The notes under the pieces were generated by a model, which was not told the DNA's origin, made no database searches, and was given only the letters and a program-made list of their open reading frames with translations. From NCBI GenBank assembly GCA_021814835.1, contig JAKAHO010000006.1, forward strand, positions 1 to 22,915: a stretch of 22,915 nt of DNA, in the 5' to 3' direction. The DNA is from a bacterium (GTDB lineage Bacteria > Patescibacteriota > Minisyncoccia > UBA6257 > GWB1-50-10). Position 1 is the stretch's first letter; each line of letters begins with the position of its first letter. The position numbers were made by a program, and so were the translations under genes. Shown in pieces: positions 1 through 6,813 of this stretch.

Positions 1-169
1 GGTGCGGGCTCGTGGGGTCGATGCCGAGATAAAGGCGGATGCGCGTTCCCGAAAGAAGTACCTTTTCGAGCGCCTCTTTTGTCGGATAAACCATATCCAC
101 GCTTCTCGTCAAAAGCTCTTCAATCGCCGCCTTGTTCGTGCTTACTTTCGGTGCGTTGCCCAAGTTCAT
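1..169 (-). CDS. tyrS: Tyrosyl-tRNA synthetase, N-terminal fragment
   Basis: Reading the minus strand from the ATG at 169 to the window edge gives 56 codons without a stop. The last residues, RLYLGIDPTSPH, match the start of the class I catalytic domain of bacterial TyrRS, just before the HIGH-type signature (LHLGH) that would follow outside the window. TyrRS charges tRNA-Tyr in the cytoplasm. The start is supported by an extended -10 (TGC-TACTAT at 186-178, minus strand) 8 nt before the ATG, the leaderless layout of other genes here. It is divergent from the M16 peptidase at 262. The rest of the gene is not visible; a TrpRS is less likely from this motif. Confidence 0.75.
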   Translation of the reverse strand, partial: MNLGNAPKVSTNKAAIEELLTRSVDMVYPTKEALEKVLLSGTRIRLYLGIDPTSPH

Positions 170-177
170 ATGGGTTC

Positions 178-186
178 ATAGTAGCA
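178..186 (-). promoter_or_regulatory. Extended -10 promoter of tyrS, leaderless type
   Basis: On the minus strand the bases read TGC-TACTAT, then 8 nt, then the tyrS ATG at 169. Transcription would start at or next to the ATG. The same layout recurs at 9698-9706, 11639-11647, 12475-12483, 18425-18433 and before the gene at 17494. No clear -35 box. Confidence 0.5.
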
Positions 187-220
187 CGGGAGAAACGCTC
201 TCTTCAACGAGAACCACGTT

Positions 221-249
221 TTGCTATACCAATCCGCGGGGGCTATAAT
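221..249 (+). promoter_or_regulatory. Sigma-70-like promoter for the first M16 operon
   Basis: TTGCTA (221-226), 17-bp spacer, TATAAT (244-249). The expected start point is about 5 nt before the ATG at 262, leaving almost no leader and no ribosome binding site. Confidence 0.55.
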
Positions 250-261
250 CGAGATAATCTC

Positions 262-1524
262 ATGAAAATCCAAGAAACAATTCGTCATGACGGTCTGAGG
301 ATGATTTCGTGTTCCATTCCCACGCAGACGAGGGTGCTCGTGAGCCTTTCCGCTCTCGTGGGTTCCGCATACGACCCCATAGATAAGCAAGGCCTTTTCC
401 ATTTTTTTGAGCATATGGCGTTCAAGGGAACGAAAAAGAGGAATGCGACTCAGATTCGGGATTTTCAGAATCGAAATTTATTGAATTCCAACGCGACGAC
501 CTCAAGAATGCAAACAGAATATTGGGGGGTGGCGATACATAGAAAATTGCACTTACTCTGTGACATTATTGCCGACATGTACTCGAATTCCACATTTCCT
601 GTGGCAGAGTTAAAAAAAGAAAAGGGAACAGTGCTTCTTGAGGCTGCGCGGAATAGGGATGATGACCGCATGGCGGCGAATCAGGCACTTCGTGAATTGC
701 TCTATTCTCAGAACCCAATCCGTCAATTCAGCACAGGAACGGAGGATGGAATAAAGAGCATTACAAGAGGGCATCTCATCGGAGAAAGTGAAAAATGGTA
801 CGTACCTTCAAACACAGTTGCTATAGCCGTGGGTAAGGTGTCTCATTCGGCATTTGTTCGGGAAATGTCTGAGCATATCCCCGAGAATAAGGCCGCAGTA
901 ATCCGCCCATTGTGGGATAACGAGATTAATGATATTCCGAAGATTAACCGTAGAGTTATTGAGTTAAAAGGCAGGAAGCAATCAACAATAATGATGGGAT
1001 GCAAGATTGCGGATGATGTGAGTGATCGCATTGATAATGTTGAGGATTTCATGAATTCGCTTTTGGTGTCGGGGTGGAGCTCTCGTCTTTGGAATGAGGT
1101 GCGCGAGAAACGCGGTCTCGCATATTCTGTGGGCGGCAGCATCATGCGGAATAGAAAGTTGGGTGCCTACTTTTACACAACGGTACAGACAAAGCCCGGG
1201 AAGGAGCGTCTTGTTGAATCATTGATGCGCAAGGCATTATTTACTCCGCTTACGTCGAAAGATAAGAAAATATTCGAAGATACCCGCGAGACTAGCCTTG
1301 ATTCAATTGATGCGGGCTTCGGAGAGAATCTGGATAAGTGGTACGACATAATTTTTGAAAAAATTATTAAGGAAGAACCGCTGAGCGGAATACAGCGGTA
1401 TTTTTCCGAACAACGAAGAATTGTGAAATCGATTTCGCTCCACGACGCGGAAAAAATGAGAAAAGAATTGATGAAGCCGGAGCGATTTGCGACGGTGATT
1501 CTGAAGCCGGCGAAAAATTCGTAA
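262..1524 (+). CDS. M16 family zinc metallopeptidase (PqqF/AlbF/processing-peptidase type)
   Basis: A 420-aa single-unit M16 peptidase. The inverted zinc motif H47-F-F-E50-H51 is present, and Glu127 lies 75 residues beyond it, matching the family pattern HxxEH-x(74-76)-E. The second half has the R284-G-L-A-Y288 signature that in active M16 enzymes contributes the substrate-contacting Arg/Tyr pair. No signal peptide is visible, so it is probably cytoplasmic. An upstream in-frame start at 79 would run through the 5' end of tyrS and read non-conserved sequence; the ATG at 262 fits the promoter. It heads a tight operon with the dCMP deaminase (5-nt gap). A second complete M16 gene lies 1.3 kb downstream (2853). 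In M16 heterodimers one partner often loses its zinc site; here both are intact. Substrate unknown; peptide maturation or degradation is an inference. Codon use is AT-rich compared with the deaminase that follows. Confidence 0.9.
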   Translation: MKIQETIRHDGLRMISCSIPTQTRVLVSLSALVGSAYDPIDKQGLFHFFEHMAFKGTKKRNATQIRDFQNRNLLNSNATTSRMQTEYWGVAIHRKLHLLCDIIADMYSNSTFPVAELKKEKGTVLLEAARNRDDDRMAANQALRELLYSQNPIRQFSTGTEDGIKSITRGHLIGESEKWYVPSNTVAIAVGKVSHSAFVREMSEHIPENKAAVIRPLWDNEINDIPKINRRVIELKGRKQSTIMMGCKIADDVSDRIDNVEDFMNSLLVSGWSSRLWNEVREKRGLAYSVGGSIMRNRKLGAYFYTTVQTKPGKERLVESLMRKALFTPLTSKDKKIFEDTRETSLDSIDAGFGENLDKWYDIIFEKIIKEEPLSGIQRYFSEQRRIVKSISLHDAEKMRKELMKPERFATVILKPAKNS

Positions 1525-1529
1525 TCATT

Positions 1530-1997
1530 ATGCAGAAACCGCGCGAGAATCATATTTCCTGGGACGAGTGCTTTATGCGCATCGCGCGCGTCATTGCTGA
1601 CCGCTCGAAAGACCCCTCGACGCAGGCGGGCGCTTTGGTGGTAGACGGAAACAATATTGTGGTGGGGCTCGGCTACAACGGCTGGCCGAGAGGCATTGAG
1701 GCGGACCAGTTGCCATGGGAGAGGGAAGGGGGGTTCCTCGACACAAAGTATGCGTATGTCTGCCACGCGGAAGAGAACGCAATTTATAATGCGAACAAGC
1801 CAACGCACGGATGCAAAATCTACTGCACGCTTTTCCCGTGCAATGAGTGCGCGAAGACCATTATTCAGAACGGCGTGAAAGAGGTGGTGTACGAGAGCGA
1901 TAAGTACCACGACGCGAAGGAATGCGTCGCTGCGCGCAGAATGTTTGAAGCCGCAGGCATTTCCTGCCGTCAGTACGGTTGCGAGTGGGGGAAATAA
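1530..1997 (+). CDS. dCMP deaminase (ComEB/CDA-fold)
   Basis: A 155-aa cytoplasmic deaminase of the zinc-dependent cytidine deaminase fold. It converts dCMP to dUMP, feeding dTTP synthesis. The zinc and proton-shuttle residues are visible: C78-H79-A80-E81 (CHAEENAI) and P103-C104-x2-C107 (PCNEC). N-terminal WDECFMRIARVIADRSKDPS and the internal GYNGWPRG are typical of dCMP deaminases rather than tRNA adenosine deaminases. Length is usual for the family. The gene sits 5 nt after the M16 stop and 1 nt before the next ATG, so all three are probably co-transcribed. The pairing with a peptidase is probably just genome compaction. Confidence 0.93.
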   Translation: MQKPRENHISWDECFMRIARVIADRSKDPSTQAGALVVDGNNIVVGLGYNGWPRGIEADQLPWEREGGFLDTKYAYVCHAEENAIYNANKPTHGCKIYCTLFPCNECAKTIIQNGVKEVVYESDKYHDAKECVAARRMFEAAGISCRQYGCEWGK

Positions 1998-1998
1998 T

Positions 1999-2484
1999 AT
2001 GAAAGAGTTAAAAGATGAGTGGTGCGGAATAGATAAAAATATTGAAAGCGTCGTCGCAGCACTTAATGTGCGAGGCATTCGCACAAGCGGGTCGTGCGAG
2101 GGACATAAAGACCACGGCTCGCCCGTTTCGTGGGTGAGCATAAGCGCAGAAGTAGACGCAGAAGAGCGGGGACTGCTCGCGAAAGAAAACGACGCATTAC
2201 GAGCAAAAACTCAGGCATTGCTGGATGAGTTTTACCAAAATCGCAGCGTCGTGGAGGATGTAAAAATAGTAATCTCGAATGGAGTGGCGAGTTTCTGGCT
2301 TCACAATGGAGGGGAATTGTTCAAAACGTGGAGAAAATATGTTGATGGGGTAGTTGAGAACAAAAAATCGGGCAAGCCAATAACTTTGAAGTCTCCGCAG
2401 GGAGGCATTGAAGATATCGAATCGCGGCTGCTAAAATTCAAGAAAGAATTTCAAGATTTTGCAGAATTTCTAAAATCAAAATAA
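1999..2484 (+). CDS. Uncharacterised 161-aa protein with GSCEGH motif
   Basis: Not recognised as a named family. The ATG at 1999 follows the deaminase stop by one base; a longer in-frame start at 1945 would overlap the deaminase and is rejected. The N-terminal part contains GIRTSGSCEGH (Ser30 to His36) then a W45-V-S-I strand; I recall similar 'GSCEGH' stretches in uncharacterised Patescibacteria proteins but cannot verify this. The middle (about 55-80) and C-terminus (about 137-161) are charged and helical. No membrane segment. The conserved Cys/Glu/His could bind metal, which is speculation. The TAA stop lies inside the 31-bp terminator repeat. Confidence 0.75.
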   Translation: MKELKDEWCGIDKNIESVVAALNVRGIRTSGSCEGHKDHGSPVSWVSISAEVDAEERGLLAKENDALRAKTQALLDEFYQNRSVVEDVKIVISNGVASFWLHNGGELFKTWRKYVDGVVENKKSGKPITLKSPQGGIEDIESRLLKFKKEFQDFAEFLKSK

Positions 2485-2509
2485 AAACACCCCGTGCGGG
2501 GTGTTTTTG
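2479..2509. terminator. Bidirectional intrinsic terminator, copy 1 of a 31-bp repeat
   Basis: Stem CACCCC / GGGGTG with loop GTGC (2488-2503), flanked by an A-run on the left and a T-run on the right, so it can work on both strands. The whole 31 bp recurs exactly at 4070-4100. It ends the M16-deaminase-161aa operon. Confidence 0.85.
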
Positions 2510-2535
2510 GCAGCGAATGATAAGCCAATAGGAAT

Positions 2536-2564
2536 TTGACAAAAATAGAAAATGCGTTTAATAT
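2536..2564 (+). promoter_or_regulatory. Strong sigma-70-like promoter of the acidic peptide gene
   Basis: TTGACA (2536-2541), 17-bp spacer, TAATAT (2559-2564). The expected start is AGC at 2571. The same AGC placement, 7 nt after the -10, occurs at 9807 and 15189. Confidence 0.7.
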
Positions 2565-2567
2565 ATG

Positions 2568-2588
2568 CTCAGCACAATTCCGTGCGAG
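2568..2588 (+). other. 5'-end mRNA hairpin before the Shine-Dalgarno site
   Basis: GCAC-AATTCC-GTGC (2572-2585), extendable by CTC/GAG with one bulged A if transcription starts a little upstream. It sits at the predicted mRNA 5' end, just before AAAGGAAGGG. The loop resembles AATTTC at 9815 and ATTCC at 10527. Confidence 0.45.
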
Positions 2589-2605
2589 AAAGGAAGGGTA
2601 ACACC

Positions 2606-2761
2606 ATGAGCGGTCCCAACGATCAGTCGTACGACGAGAAGGAAGAGAAGCCCGAGCCACCCGACACGAGCTCGGACACCACGGCCGCCGAGGAGCAGGG
2701 CAACGACGGTGCCGACACCGCCGACACCGGCGGCTCCAACCCCGGTGGCGACTCGAACTAG
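2606..2761 (+). CDS. Small acidic, disordered peptide (51 aa) of unknown function
   Basis: Not recognised. The ATG at 2606 is set by a strong Shine-Dalgarno (AGGAAGG at 2591-2597, 8-nt spacer). The peptide is rich in Asp, Glu, Gly, Thr, Ser and Pro, has no Cys or Trp, no hydrophobic segment and no signal peptide; it ends GGSNPGGDSN. It should be strongly negative and unfolded. The gene is a complete unit: TTGACA promoter, 5' hairpin, SD, ORF, terminator. 45 of 51 codons end in G or C, against about 13 of the first 30 in the neighbouring M16 gene. It lies between two intact M16 peptidase genes, so it may be their substrate or the precursor of a processed peptide (inference from position only). 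It does not end like Pup, and no modification enzyme is adjacent. Confidence 0.75.
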   Translation: MSGPNDQSYDEKEEKPEPPDTSSDTTAAEEQGNDGADTADTGGSNPGGDSN

Positions 2762-2783
2762 TGCAGTTCCAGCGCTGGTTCAA

Positions 2784-2815
2784 GGGGGGGCTCTAGAATA
2801 TAGAGCCCCCTTTTT
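2784..2815 (+). terminator. Intrinsic terminator of the acidic peptide gene
   Basis: Ten-bp stem GGGGGCTCTA / TAGAGCCCCC (2786-2795 with 2801-2810), loop GAATA, then five T. It separates the peptide gene from the M16 gene at 2853. Confidence 0.9.
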
Positions 2816-2852
2816 AATGCGCTATTTTGTAAAATGTATTAATCTGATTTAG

Positions 2853-4067
2853 ATGCGCAAGTATTTCAAAGAAAAATTAAACAACGGACTAACGGTACTA
2901 ATTGCGGAAAATGAGTGTTCCGACGTTGTGTCGATTACTTTTCAGGTTCGTGCTGGGTCGCGCTATGAGACCGAGGGGGAGCGCGGATACGCCCATCTTC
3001 TCGAGCATATGCTCATGAAGGGAACTTCAACGAGGCCCTCATCTTTTGATGTGGGTGCAATCGCGAATCGAGCGGGGGCGCTTTTGAATGCGCATACAGG
3101 TCGTGAAAGAATCAGAATTACTGCTCAAGTCGTAAAAAGCAGAACAGAAGAACTCATGGAGTTAATCGCCGACATCGGGCAAAATCCGCTTTTTGACGCA
3201 GCAATTCTTGAAAACGAAAAGAAAATAATTCAGAAAGAATCGCATGTCGAATCAAGGCTCGTGCGAGAATCGATGGGTCAAGTCTTTGCAAAGCATCCCC
3301 TTGCCGAATCCCCCTTGGGAATAATGGAAGACATGATGAGTGCAACGGTGCAGAAGCTACAAATATATCATTCAAAACATTTTGTTGCCGGTAATGCGGC
3401 GATAATTATTACGGGAGGCATTACGAGGGAATGCGCACTTGAACTTTGTAATAAATATTTTGGCACACTCAAAAGTGGAGGGGGTGTGAATATGGCCGCA
3501 AAGCAACTACATGAGAATCCAGGAAGAAAGGATATCGAAGTGACGCGCGAGAAAGAGTCTATAATGTTTTGCTTTCCTGGAGAAAAAATAAGCGGTAGAG
3601 AACGATTTGCCTTAAGAATAATAAGGCAATACTTAGTACTCGGGCAGTCCTCAAGGCTACAGCAGGAGCTGCGCCAAAAAAGAGGATTAGCATACCACAT
3701 CAGCGCTTATTTTAAGCTGTATAGTGATGCATTTTTGTTTTGCATTGAGGTAATATCGCCGGAATTAAGCAAAGTAGAAGAGGTGGTGTTAGAGAACATA
3801 TACAACTTAGAAAAACACCTTTCTCCTCAAATATTTGAACAGTATAAAGACCAGAGCAATAACGGAATGTTGAGGGAAACGAACGAGGACCTCTTTCTGA
3901 ATGATTTTTTAGCCGAAAATTGGATTTATTGGGGAGAGCTTCTTACGCCCGTTGAGGCAGTTGAGATTACGAATAGTCTTACATATCAGGATATTGTGGA
4001 GATAATAAATAGACTGTTCAAAAAGGAAAATCTGTACGTTGTGCGCCTTGTGCCACCTAAGAAATAA
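2853..4067 (+). CDS. M16 family zinc metallopeptidase, second copy
   Basis: A 404-aa M16 peptidase. Zinc motif H48-L-L-E51-H52 with Glu129 as the third ligand (IIQKE), and R277-G-L-A-Y281 in the C-terminal half. Most active-site positions seen in functional M16 enzymes are therefore present. No signal peptide. The ATG at 2853 has no Shine-Dalgarno; a TATTAA at 2837-2842 lies about 10 nt upstream, so a nearly leaderless transcript is likely. The sequence is clearly different from the copy at 262, so this is not a recent duplication; the two could form a heterodimer as in PqqF/PqqG-type pairs. It is transcribed after the acidic peptide gene but separated from it by a terminator, and is convergent with clpP. 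Codon use is AT-rich. Confidence 0.9.
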   Translation: MRKYFKEKLNNGLTVLIAENECSDVVSITFQVRAGSRYETEGERGYAHLLEHMLMKGTSTRPSSFDVGAIANRAGALLNAHTGRERIRITAQVVKSRTEELMELIADIGQNPLFDAAILENEKKIIQKESHVESRLVRESMGQVFAKHPLAESPLGIMEDMMSATVQKLQIYHSKHFVAGNAAIIITGGITRECALELCNKYFGTLKSGGGVNMAAKQLHENPGRKDIEVTREKESIMFCFPGEKISGRERFALRIIRQYLVLGQSSRLQQELRQKRGLAYHISAYFKLYSDAFLFCIEVISPELSKVEEVVLENIYNLEKHLSPQIFEQYKDQSNNGMLRETNEDLFLNDFLAENWIYWGELLTPVEAVEITNSLTYQDIVEIINRLFKKENLYVVRLVPPKK

Positions 4068-4069
4068 CG

Positions 4070-4100
4070 AAATAAAAACACCCCGTGCGGGGTGTTTTTG
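4070..4100. terminator. Bidirectional intrinsic terminator, copy 2 of the 31-bp repeat
   Basis: Identical over 31 bp to 2479-2509. It lies between the convergent M16 gene and clpP (clpP stop at 4103) and has A/T runs on both sides, so it serves both. Confidence 0.88.
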
Positions 4101-4102
4101 TG

Positions 4103-4687
4103 TTACTTCTTTGTCTTTACTATCTCATCGACGATGCCGTACTGCTTTGCTTCTTCGGCGGTCATCCAGTAGTCGCGGTCCGTGTCCTTCTCAATCTTGT
4201 CGAGCTTCTGACCCGTGTGTTTCGCGATGATGTGATTCAAGCGATCCTTTAACTTCAAGATATGCTTCGCGCTGATTTCGATGTCGCTTGCCTGACCCTC
4301 AACTCCGCCCATTATCTGGTGGAGCATGATTTCCGAGTTCGGGAGCACAAACCTTTTTCCCTTTGCGCCCGCGGCGAGCAGTGCCGAGCCCATTGAGGCC
4401 GCCATACCGACGCAGATGGTCGAGACGGGGGACTTCACGTGTTGCATCGTGTCGTAAATCGCGAGACCTGCGGAAACCGAACCACCCGGAGTGTTCAAGT
4501 ACAATTGAATATCCTTCTTCGCGTCCTCGTGGTCAAGGAAGAGGAGCTGGGCGATAACGCTGTTCGCCACATTGTCATCAATCGGTCCGCCTAAGAAAAT
4601 AATGCGTTCCTTTAAGAGGCGTGAGTAGATATCATACGCGCGCTCTCCGTACGGCGATTTTTCAATAACGGTAGGTATAAGATTCAT
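4103..4687 (-). CDS. clpP: ATP-dependent Clp protease proteolytic subunit ClpP
   Basis: A 194-aa serine peptidase of family S14. ClpP forms a double heptamer that degrades proteins fed in by ClpX or ClpC-type unfoldases. The catalytic triad is visible: Ser98 in GMAASMG, His123 in EIMLHQ, and Asp172 in TDRDYWM. The substrate-strand region NTPGGSVSAGLAIYDTM is intact. Length and N-terminus (NLIPTVIEKSPYGERAYDIYSRLLKERIIFLG) are standard, with no long propeptide. It is monocistronic on the minus strand, with a bidirectional terminator immediately downstream and AT-rich promoter-like sequence in 4690-4780. Confidence 0.97.
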   Translation of the reverse strand: MNLIPTVIEKSPYGERAYDIYSRLLKERIIFLGGPIDDNVANSVIAQLLFLDHEDAKKDIQLYLNTPGGSVSAGLAIYDTMQHVKSPVSTICVGMAASMGSALLAAGAKGKRFVLPNSEIMLHQIMGGVEGQASDIEISAKHILKLKDRLNHIIAKHTGQKLDKIEKDTDRDYWMTAEEAKQYGIVDEIVKTKK

Positions 4688-4901
4688 CCCGTGTGAGTTT
4701 TAATAAATTAATTATTTGTAGAATCGACGTTTTCTATACTTTCAATATAAACCCCGCTATCAAGACCTGTAAAACTCTAACGGGATTCATGGCTGTACTG
4801 TAACAAGCAGGAAAGGGGGAGTCAACGTGAGCCCGCGTGCTGGACAAGCATGGATGCGGGAGTAAAATAATCGAAGAGTTCGATAGCGTTTGTCTTGCCC
4901 A
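4688..4901. promoter_or_regulatory. Divergent intergenic region between clpP and the ABC exporter
   Basis: It contains a 16-bp motif AAAACTCTAACGGGAT at 4771-4786, repeated exactly at 18335-18350 and with one change inside comF. On the minus strand TTTACA and, about 18 nt further, TATATT can serve clpP. On the plus side there is a purine-rich SD-like stretch (4810-4821) and an imperfect hairpin with outer stem CCCGC/GCGGG (about 4832-4860), but no convincing -35/-10 pair for the exporter. Confidence 0.4.
4827..4865 (+). CDS. Possible 12-codon leader peptide
   Basis: A GTG at 4827 follows AGGAAAGGGGGAG by 5 nt and opens 12 codons (V/M-SPRAGQAWMRE) ending in TAA at 4863. The SD-like stretch resembles those of the GC-rich peptide genes here. 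It ends 36 nt before the exporter ATG and overlaps an imperfect hairpin, so a translated leader controlling the exporter is possible. So short an ORF can easily arise by chance. Confidence 0.2.
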   Translation: MSPRAGQAWMRE

Positions 4902-6713
4902 ATGGCAGATCAAAGCACTAAATTACCTTTCCGCCAGTTTTTGGCCACCGTGCGATGGCTTTTCTTGTATTTTTTTAAACTTACGCCGGGCATCGCGATT
5001 GCGCGTTCGCTTTCACTTATTGCGCGTTCGCTTCTTCCCCTCGGAAACGCGTACATTATGGCGCGCTTGCTCGACGGCGCCATAAAGGCCGCCATGACCC
5101 CCGGCGGGAGCGCGCTTGATGTAGCCCCGCAGCTCGGGCTTATGCTTGTGTTCAATATCGGCGCATCCGCGCTCCAGTCGGTTGATTCGTATTTGCAGAG
5201 TGCGTTATACGAAGCAAATTCATACATCGCGCCGCAGCGCTTCCATCAGCACATTGCCTCGCTTGGTATCCAAACGCTCGAAAATCCAGAAGTGGCAAAC
5301 AAGATTCAGCGTGCGCGGGAGATTACTCCGCAGCTCGCAACTGATTTTGAGCGCGCCATTTCATTTTTCTCTCAGGCGGTTTCCCTCATTGTCTCGCTTT
5401 TGGTGGTGGTAAGGGTTATGCCCATCGTGATCGCAATCGTGGTGGTATCTATTGTGCCTGAATTATTCTCCAACCGGCACTTTATGCGTGAAAGTTGGAA
5501 GTTGTTGCGCAAAGAAACGGAGAATCGCCGGAGGGCGAATATGGCGATGGGCGCGCTCATCGAGCCGAGCAACTTGCAGGAAATAACGATTACCGGCGCG
5601 CATGGATTTTTGGGCAGTATCTACAAAAAATTTGCCGACGCATATATCGCCGCCGATCTTGGGAATTTGAGGAGATGGACCACGTGGAGTTTTTTTCTCG
5701 GCTCCATGACCGACTTTGCGAGTATCTTTGGTTATTTCGTTATCTTACGCGATGTGCTGGTGCAGGCCGTCACTGTGGGCAGCGCCACATTCCAGATGCG
5801 CGCGCTCGACATGTTCGTGTCCAATATGACGAACTTGGGCAACTCCTATGCCTCGGTGTATGAACGGTGCACACGAATGAGCGAAACAAAAGAGCTTTTC
5901 GAAATGAAGCCGATGGTGGTAGACGGAACATCGGATATGCCCGTATTCGAATCCGCGCCGCGCATCGCGTTCCGGGATGTGAGCTTCAAATATCCGCACG
6001 CGGACAATCTTGCGTTGAAAAATTTAAACCTCACCATACGTCCGGGAGAAAAAATCGCCATTGTGGGCGAGAACGGCGCGGGAAAGACAACGCTCGTGAA
6101 GTTGCTCTGCCGGTTTTATCAGACAACCGAAGGTGAGGTATTGCTCAATAGCGTGAATGTAAACGGGATACGTGCAGAGGAATGGTATAAGAATTTGAGC
6201 GTGCTTTTCCAGGACTATAACACCTATTCCGCACTCACCGTTAAAGAAAATATCTATTTAGGAAATGCCCAGGCGCCGCTCGATGAGGCGCGCATGAAGG
6301 AGGCCGCGGAAAAAGCGAATATCAGTCCGGTGATTGCGGGCTATAAGAGCGGGTATGACCAGGTTCTCAGTGAAAAATTCAAGGGTGGTACCCGTCCCAG
6401 CACGGGTCAGTGGCAGAAGATTGCTATCGCGCGCTTCTTTTATCGCAATTCACCGGTGGTCATTTTTGACGAGCCGACCGCGTCTATTGATGCCGTGTCG
6501 GAGAGCGAGATATTCGGGCAGATTTATGACTTTTTCAAGAACAAAACGGTCATTATTATTTCGCACCGTTTTTCGACCGTGCGGAATGCGGATAAAATTT
6601 ATGTGCTCGACAAGGGCGAGATAGCGGAGAGCGGCAGCCACGACGAGCTTATGGAAAACAAGGGCAAGTATTATCGCGCGTTCACCATTCAGGCAGAGGG
6701 ATATAAACAGTAA
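4902..6713 (+). CDS. ABC exporter, fused membrane and ATPase domains
   Basis: About 603 aa with an N-terminal membrane domain (roughly 1-330, several hydrophobic segments such as the one near ISFFSQAVSLIVSLLVVVRVM) and a C-terminal nucleotide-binding domain. ATPase motifs: Walker A GENGAGKTT (from about residue 389), Q-loop VLFQDYNTY, Walker B VVIFDEPTAS (Asp523-Glu524) and H-loop IISHRFST. The signature motif reads PSTGQWQ (Ser500-Gln503) instead of LSGGQ. ATG 4902 is preferred; a TTG at 4890 adds four residues. It probably acts as a homodimeric exporter of a drug, lipid or peptide; the substrate cannot be read from the sequence, and no N-terminal C39 peptidase domain is present. A 21-bp tandem repeat near 4997-5038 encodes two IARSL units. 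It could export the small peptides encoded nearby, but nothing links them directly. Confidence 0.92.
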   Translation: MADQSTKLPFRQFLATVRWLFLYFFKLTPGIAIARSLSLIARSLLPLGNAYIMARLLDGAIKAAMTPGGSALDVAPQLGLMLVFNIGASALQSVDSYLQSALYEANSYIAPQRFHQHIASLGIQTLENPEVANKIQRAREITPQLATDFERAISFFSQAVSLIVSLLVVVRVMPIVIAIVVVSIVPELFSNRHFMRESWKLLRKETENRRRANMAMGALIEPSNLQEITITGAHGFLGSIYKKFADAYIAADLGNLRRWTTWSFFLGSMTDFASIFGYFVILRDVLVQAVTVGSATFQMRALDMFVSNMTNLGNSYASVYERCTRMSETKELFEMKPMVVDGTSDMPVFESAPRIAFRDVSFKYPHADNLALKNLNLTIRPGEKIAIVGENGAGKTTLVKLLCRFYQTTEGEVLLNSVNVNGIRAEEWYKNLSVLFQDYNTYSALTVKENIYLGNAQAPLDEARMKEAAEKANISPVIAGYKSGYDQVLSEKFKGGTRPSTGQWQKIAIARFFYRNSPVVIFDEPTASIDAVSESEIFGQIYDFFKNKTVIIISHRFSTVRNADKIYVLDKGEIAESGSHDELMENKGKYYRAFTIQAEGYKQ

Positions 6714-6813
6714 TAAAGCGCATTCGATTGGTACAAAATACCGAGGCCGTACACAATGCGGTGAACTGTGGAAAATGGGCAGTGAACAGTTCATAATAGT
6801 ACCGAACAAGGCC

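Noticed and set aside
79..261. 61-codon N-terminal extension of the first M16 peptidase
   Set aside because: It overlaps the tyrS start on the other strand, lies upstream of a good promoter at 221-249, and has no M16-like sequence.
1173..2141. Long minus-strand open frame (322 codons)
   Set aside because: It runs opposite the M16 gene, the dCMP deaminase and part of the 161-aa gene, all with clear motifs; its translation has no recognisable features.
2606..2761. Pup (prokaryotic ubiquitin-like) protein
   Set aside because: The acidic composition and size suggested it, but the C-terminal GGQ/GGE and preceding helix are missing.
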